DNA from: Actinomycetota bacterium
GTDB taxonomy: Bacteria > Actinomycetota > Actinomycetes > Nanopelagicales > Nanopelagicaceae
NCBI GenBank assembly: GCA_009701085.1
Contig: WLKV01000022.1
Coordinates: 1 to 8,152, forward strand
Reading direction: 5' to 3'
Length of the DNA stretch: 8,152 nt
Made by a program: the position numbers and the translations under genes. The first letter of the stretch is position 1. Each line of letters opens with the position of its first letter. This document shows positions 6,345 to 8,152 of this stretch, piece by piece. The notes below the pieces were generated by a model. It made no database searches. It was not told the origin of the DNA and was given only the letters and a program-made list of their open reading frames with translations.

Positions 6345-6974
6345 ATGTCGATATCCGAGTGGATACATCACACCGCCGATTCACTCATTGCACATAACTT
6401 GCAGATACCCCTCTTCTTGCTCCTTATCTTCTTTGCATTTGCAGAAGCTGCCCTCTTTGTTGGATTTATCTTGCCTGGAGAAACTGCTCTTCTAATCGGT
6501 GGAGTGCTCGCGCACGCAGGTGTGTGGAATGTATGGATTTTCTTGATTGCTGCCATTGTGGGTGCAATTACTGGCGACTCTGTGGGTTATGAAATTGGCA
6601 AACATTTGGGGCCGCGTATCAAAGAGAACGCTTTCGGTAGATTTGTTGGAGAAAAGCGCTGGAAATTGGCACAGGCAATCTTCGATCGATACCACGGTGG
6701 TGCAATCTTCTTTGGTCGCGCACAAGCTCTACTGCGCGCACTTGTTCCAGCCCTTGCTGGAATGAACAAAGTTCCTTATCGCCAATTTATTAAGTGGAAT
6801 GCTGCTGGTGGAATCGTCTTCTCAACCATCGTTGTACTTCTTGGCTATGAATTCGCCAGCTCGTTAGCAACTCTCGAGAAGTATCTGCGGTACTGGGCAA
6901 TCTTCTTCTTGGCAGTCGTTGCCGTGGTTGTTGTCATTTTGAAGCGAAAGTTAGAGCACCTACTCGAAGATTAA
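6345..6974 (+). CDS. DedA-family membrane protein (second of two)
   Basis: A 209-residue DedA/VTT-family integral membrane protein. E34 (FAEAALFVG) and E46 (FILPGETALL) keep the 12-residue spacing of the essential acidic pair in E. coli YqjA, with Glu in place of the second Asp. R125 and R131 (FGRAQALLRALVP) keep the arginine pair six residues apart. ALAGMNKVPYRQFIKWNAAGG matches the conserved stretch after the arginines, and DSVGYEIGKHLG is the usual glycine-rich loop. Hydrophobic segments lie near residues 21-56, 62-80, 134-170 and 182-199, and the tail is charged (KRKLEHLLED). It is clearly a paralogue, not a copy, of the DedA protein at 360-962. The ATG at 6345 lies 34 bp from the divergent nitroreductase start. 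The TAA stop overlaps the stop of the convergent glycosyltransferase in the palindrome TTAA. The substrate is not determinable; lipid-carrier or phospholipid translocation is known for some relatives. Confidence 0.92.
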   Translation: MSISEWIHHTADSLIAHNLQIPLFLLLIFFAFAEAALFVGFILPGETALLIGGVLAHAGVWNVWIFLIAAIVGAITGDSVGYEIGKHLGPRIKENAFGRFVGEKRWKLAQAIFDRYHGGAIFFGRAQALLRALVPALAGMNKVPYRQFIKWNAAGGIVFSTIVVLLGYEFASSLATLEKYLRYWAIFFLAVVAVVVVILKRKLEHLLED

Positions 6975-6984
6975 GCCTTCTTCG
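6965..6984. terminator. Weak bidirectional hairpin over two convergent stops
   Basis: CGAAGA (6965-6970) and TCTTCG (6979-6984) can pair as a 6-bp stem around an 8-nt loop that contains the shared TTAA stop palindrome. It is placed where both the dedA and glycosyltransferase transcripts should end. There is no T-run directly after it on either strand and the stem is short. It could be a weak bidirectional terminator or chance within codons. Confidence 0.28.
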
Positions 6985-8152
6985 TATTGATAATCTCCAC
7001 TTTTTCACCATAGGCGGCTTCAGCAATCTCTTTGCGGCGAGCGATATATGCATCTGATGCGCCGGTAATAAGATGTTCAAATCGCTGTTCACCCTTAATA
7101 AGCGGATGCAGCTCTTTCGCTGTGTTCTGCGAACCCCACACAGGTGGTTCTTGTCGCGTTACTTGAACAACGATATGTGGATTGATAAAGCGATAGACAA
7201 GTGCCAGACGGCGAAGCCCCATATAAGCAACATGGCGTAACCCGCGATTGATATGTTCCTGAATTCGTAGTTGGTTGTAGCGCAACCATGATGGGCGAAT
7301 AGGTTCTTCGCGCACCGCTAATTCATACAGAATCTTTGCAATTTCAGCTCCGCCTGTTGGATCTGGGAGTTCACCGCATTTCTTACTTAAACGAGCGCGG
7401 ACATCAGCATCTTGCAACTTCTTTACCGTTGCGGTGATGTCACCTAAATCTGCTTGGTTTGCGCGAAGAGCGAATCCCATGTCATGACACCACTGCGCAC
7501 GCGCTTCTTGATCATCGGTTCCGCGAATGTTGGAGACGAAGACTGTTGGAACCTGCGCAGGAAGGAGTTCGTGCACTCCGTTATAGCCAGTTGCACACAC
7601 GCCCGCATCGAATGCATGGAGCACTCGAGCAAGTGGGAAGTGGCGCACTACGCGGATATCGAGGCCTTCAGGAGCCAGAGACTTTCCATCCTTATCAAGT
7701 GGTTGCTTGGTAAGGATGACCTGCAAATCTTTCCAACCGAGCAGCCCTTCAAGCGCCGCTGTCATCTTATGGTTGACATCGCTATCGCCAGTTCCGAGCT
7801 GCACCAAGACTGCTGGTCGATCGAGATCTAGGCCAAGAACCTTGCGCGCTTCATCGCGTGAAAGCGCCGTATCTTTCTGGAAGAGCGAGACTGATGCTGT
7901 AAGGCGAGAATCTTTTCGCTCTGCAGTTGGGCCAAAATCATAGGCGCGAGCAAAGTCACCGGGTTCAACGATGTAATCCATCATCTGTGATTGCAAACCT
8001 AGAACAAAACGTTGTGGTTTCTTCTGCCACAAACCACGTCGCACCCAGACGAGCGCCAACTTTGGATGTGAAACTTTTGCAGCAATAACACCTGGGTAAG
8101 GAACAACTCCATCGAATGACATAACGCGAGCGCCTGTTTCATCAACGAGTGC
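6971..8152 (-). CDS. GT-B glycosyltransferase, GT28 C-terminal-like (5' end outside window)
   Basis: The last 393 residues of a probable sugar-nucleotide glycosyltransferase. The frame stays open to the window edge: ten codons (ALVDETGARV) precede the first ATG at 8122 and run smoothly into MSFDGVVPYPGV, so that ATG is not taken as the start. The centre resembles the C-terminal donor-binding domain of MurG-like and GT28 enzymes. It shows VLVQLGTGDSDVN at the domain entry (GTGDS coded at about 7781-7795), then RVVRHFPLARVLHAFDAGVCATG. The acceptor/donor loop GYNGVHELL (7562-7588) follows, then PTVFVSNIRGTDDQEARA. A basic region of about 110 residues, including RGLRHVAYMGLRRLALVYRF, follows the catalytic domain. 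No hydrophobic membrane span is evident in the visible part. The product is unknown; a cell-surface glycan or glycolipid role is an inference. Its stop overlaps that of dedA. Confidence 0.72.
   Translation of the reverse strand, partial: ALVDETGARVMSFDGVVPYPGVIAAKVSHPKLALVWVRRGLWQKKPQRFVLGLQSQMMDYIVEPGDFARAYDFGPTAERKDSRLTASVSLFQKDTALSRDEARKVLGLDLDRPAVLVQLGTGDSDVNHKMTAALEGLLGWKDLQVILTKQPLDKDGKSLAPEGLDIRVVRHFPLARVLHAFDAGVCATGYNGVHELLPAQVPTVFVSNIRGTDDQEARAQWCHDMGFALRANQADLGDITATVKKLQDADVRARLSKKCGELPDPTGGAEIAKILYELAVREEPIRPSWLRYNQLRIQEHINRGLRHVAYMGLRRLALVYRFINPHIVVQVTRQEPPVWGSQNTAKELHPLIKGEQRFEHLITGASDAYIARRKEIAEAAYGEKVEIINTKKA

Noticed and set aside
6311..6346. Upstream ATG at 6346 as the nitroreductase start
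   Set aside because: The extra 12 residues do not resemble the family N-terminus, and a -10-like hexamer or AAGG site points to the ATG at 6310.
7454..7831. 125-codon plus-strand ORF opposite the glycosyltransferase
   Set aside because: It lies wholly antisense to a well-supported coding frame, its translation has no recognisable motif and odd composition (many Cys, His and Ser), and it has no promoter or ribosome site.

Overview
The window looks like a piece of a streamlined, mid-GC (about half G+C by eye) actinobacterial chromosome. The protein style and the near absence of intergenic DNA resemble freshwater Nanopelagicales (acI clade). That assignment is an inference from gene style, not from a marker gene. 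With my chosen starts, only about 70 of 8152 bases (1867-1878, 3652-3675, 6311-6344) lie outside genes. I see no tRNA, rRNA, CRISPR array, insertion sequence, integrase, attachment site or riboswitch, and no gene-free stretch longer than 34 bp.

Layout. (1) 1-962, plus strand: the 3' end of a malic enzyme gene, joined by a TAATG stop/start overlap to a DedA-family membrane protein. (2) 907-3651, minus strand: a Uup-type ABC-F ATPase followed 12 bp later by a DMT-superfamily transporter of the YdcZ/DUF606 type. The transporter runs 56 bp into the convergent DedA gene. (3) 3676-5741, plus strand: kynureninase and tryptophan 2,3-dioxygenase, coupled by an ATGA overlap. (4) 5738-6310, minus strand: a nitroreductase-family flavoprotein whose stop codon overlaps the dioxygenase stop. 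(5) 6345-6974, plus strand: a second DedA-family protein. (6) 6971-8152, minus strand: a GT-B type glycosyltransferase whose 5' end is beyond the window.

How the genes work together. The only clear metabolic unit is kynU-kynA. The dioxygenase opens the tryptophan indole ring to N-formylkynurenine, and kynureninase cleaves kynurenine to anthranilate and alanine. The formamidase step between them is not encoded here. The two DedA proteins and the glycosyltransferase could relate to envelope lipid-carrier handling, but that is inference. The Uup-type ATPase acts on ribosomes or nucleic acid.

The most interesting signals are in the tiny gene junctions. Both divergent junctions carry TANNNT -10-like hexamers placed so that the mRNA would begin at or within about 2 nt of the start codon (leaderless transcription). 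At the Uup/kynU junction the two -10 candidates share the TA of a GTAC palindrome, so they should exclude each other. I did not find a clearly new multi-gene system; the metabolic and transport genes belong to known families.
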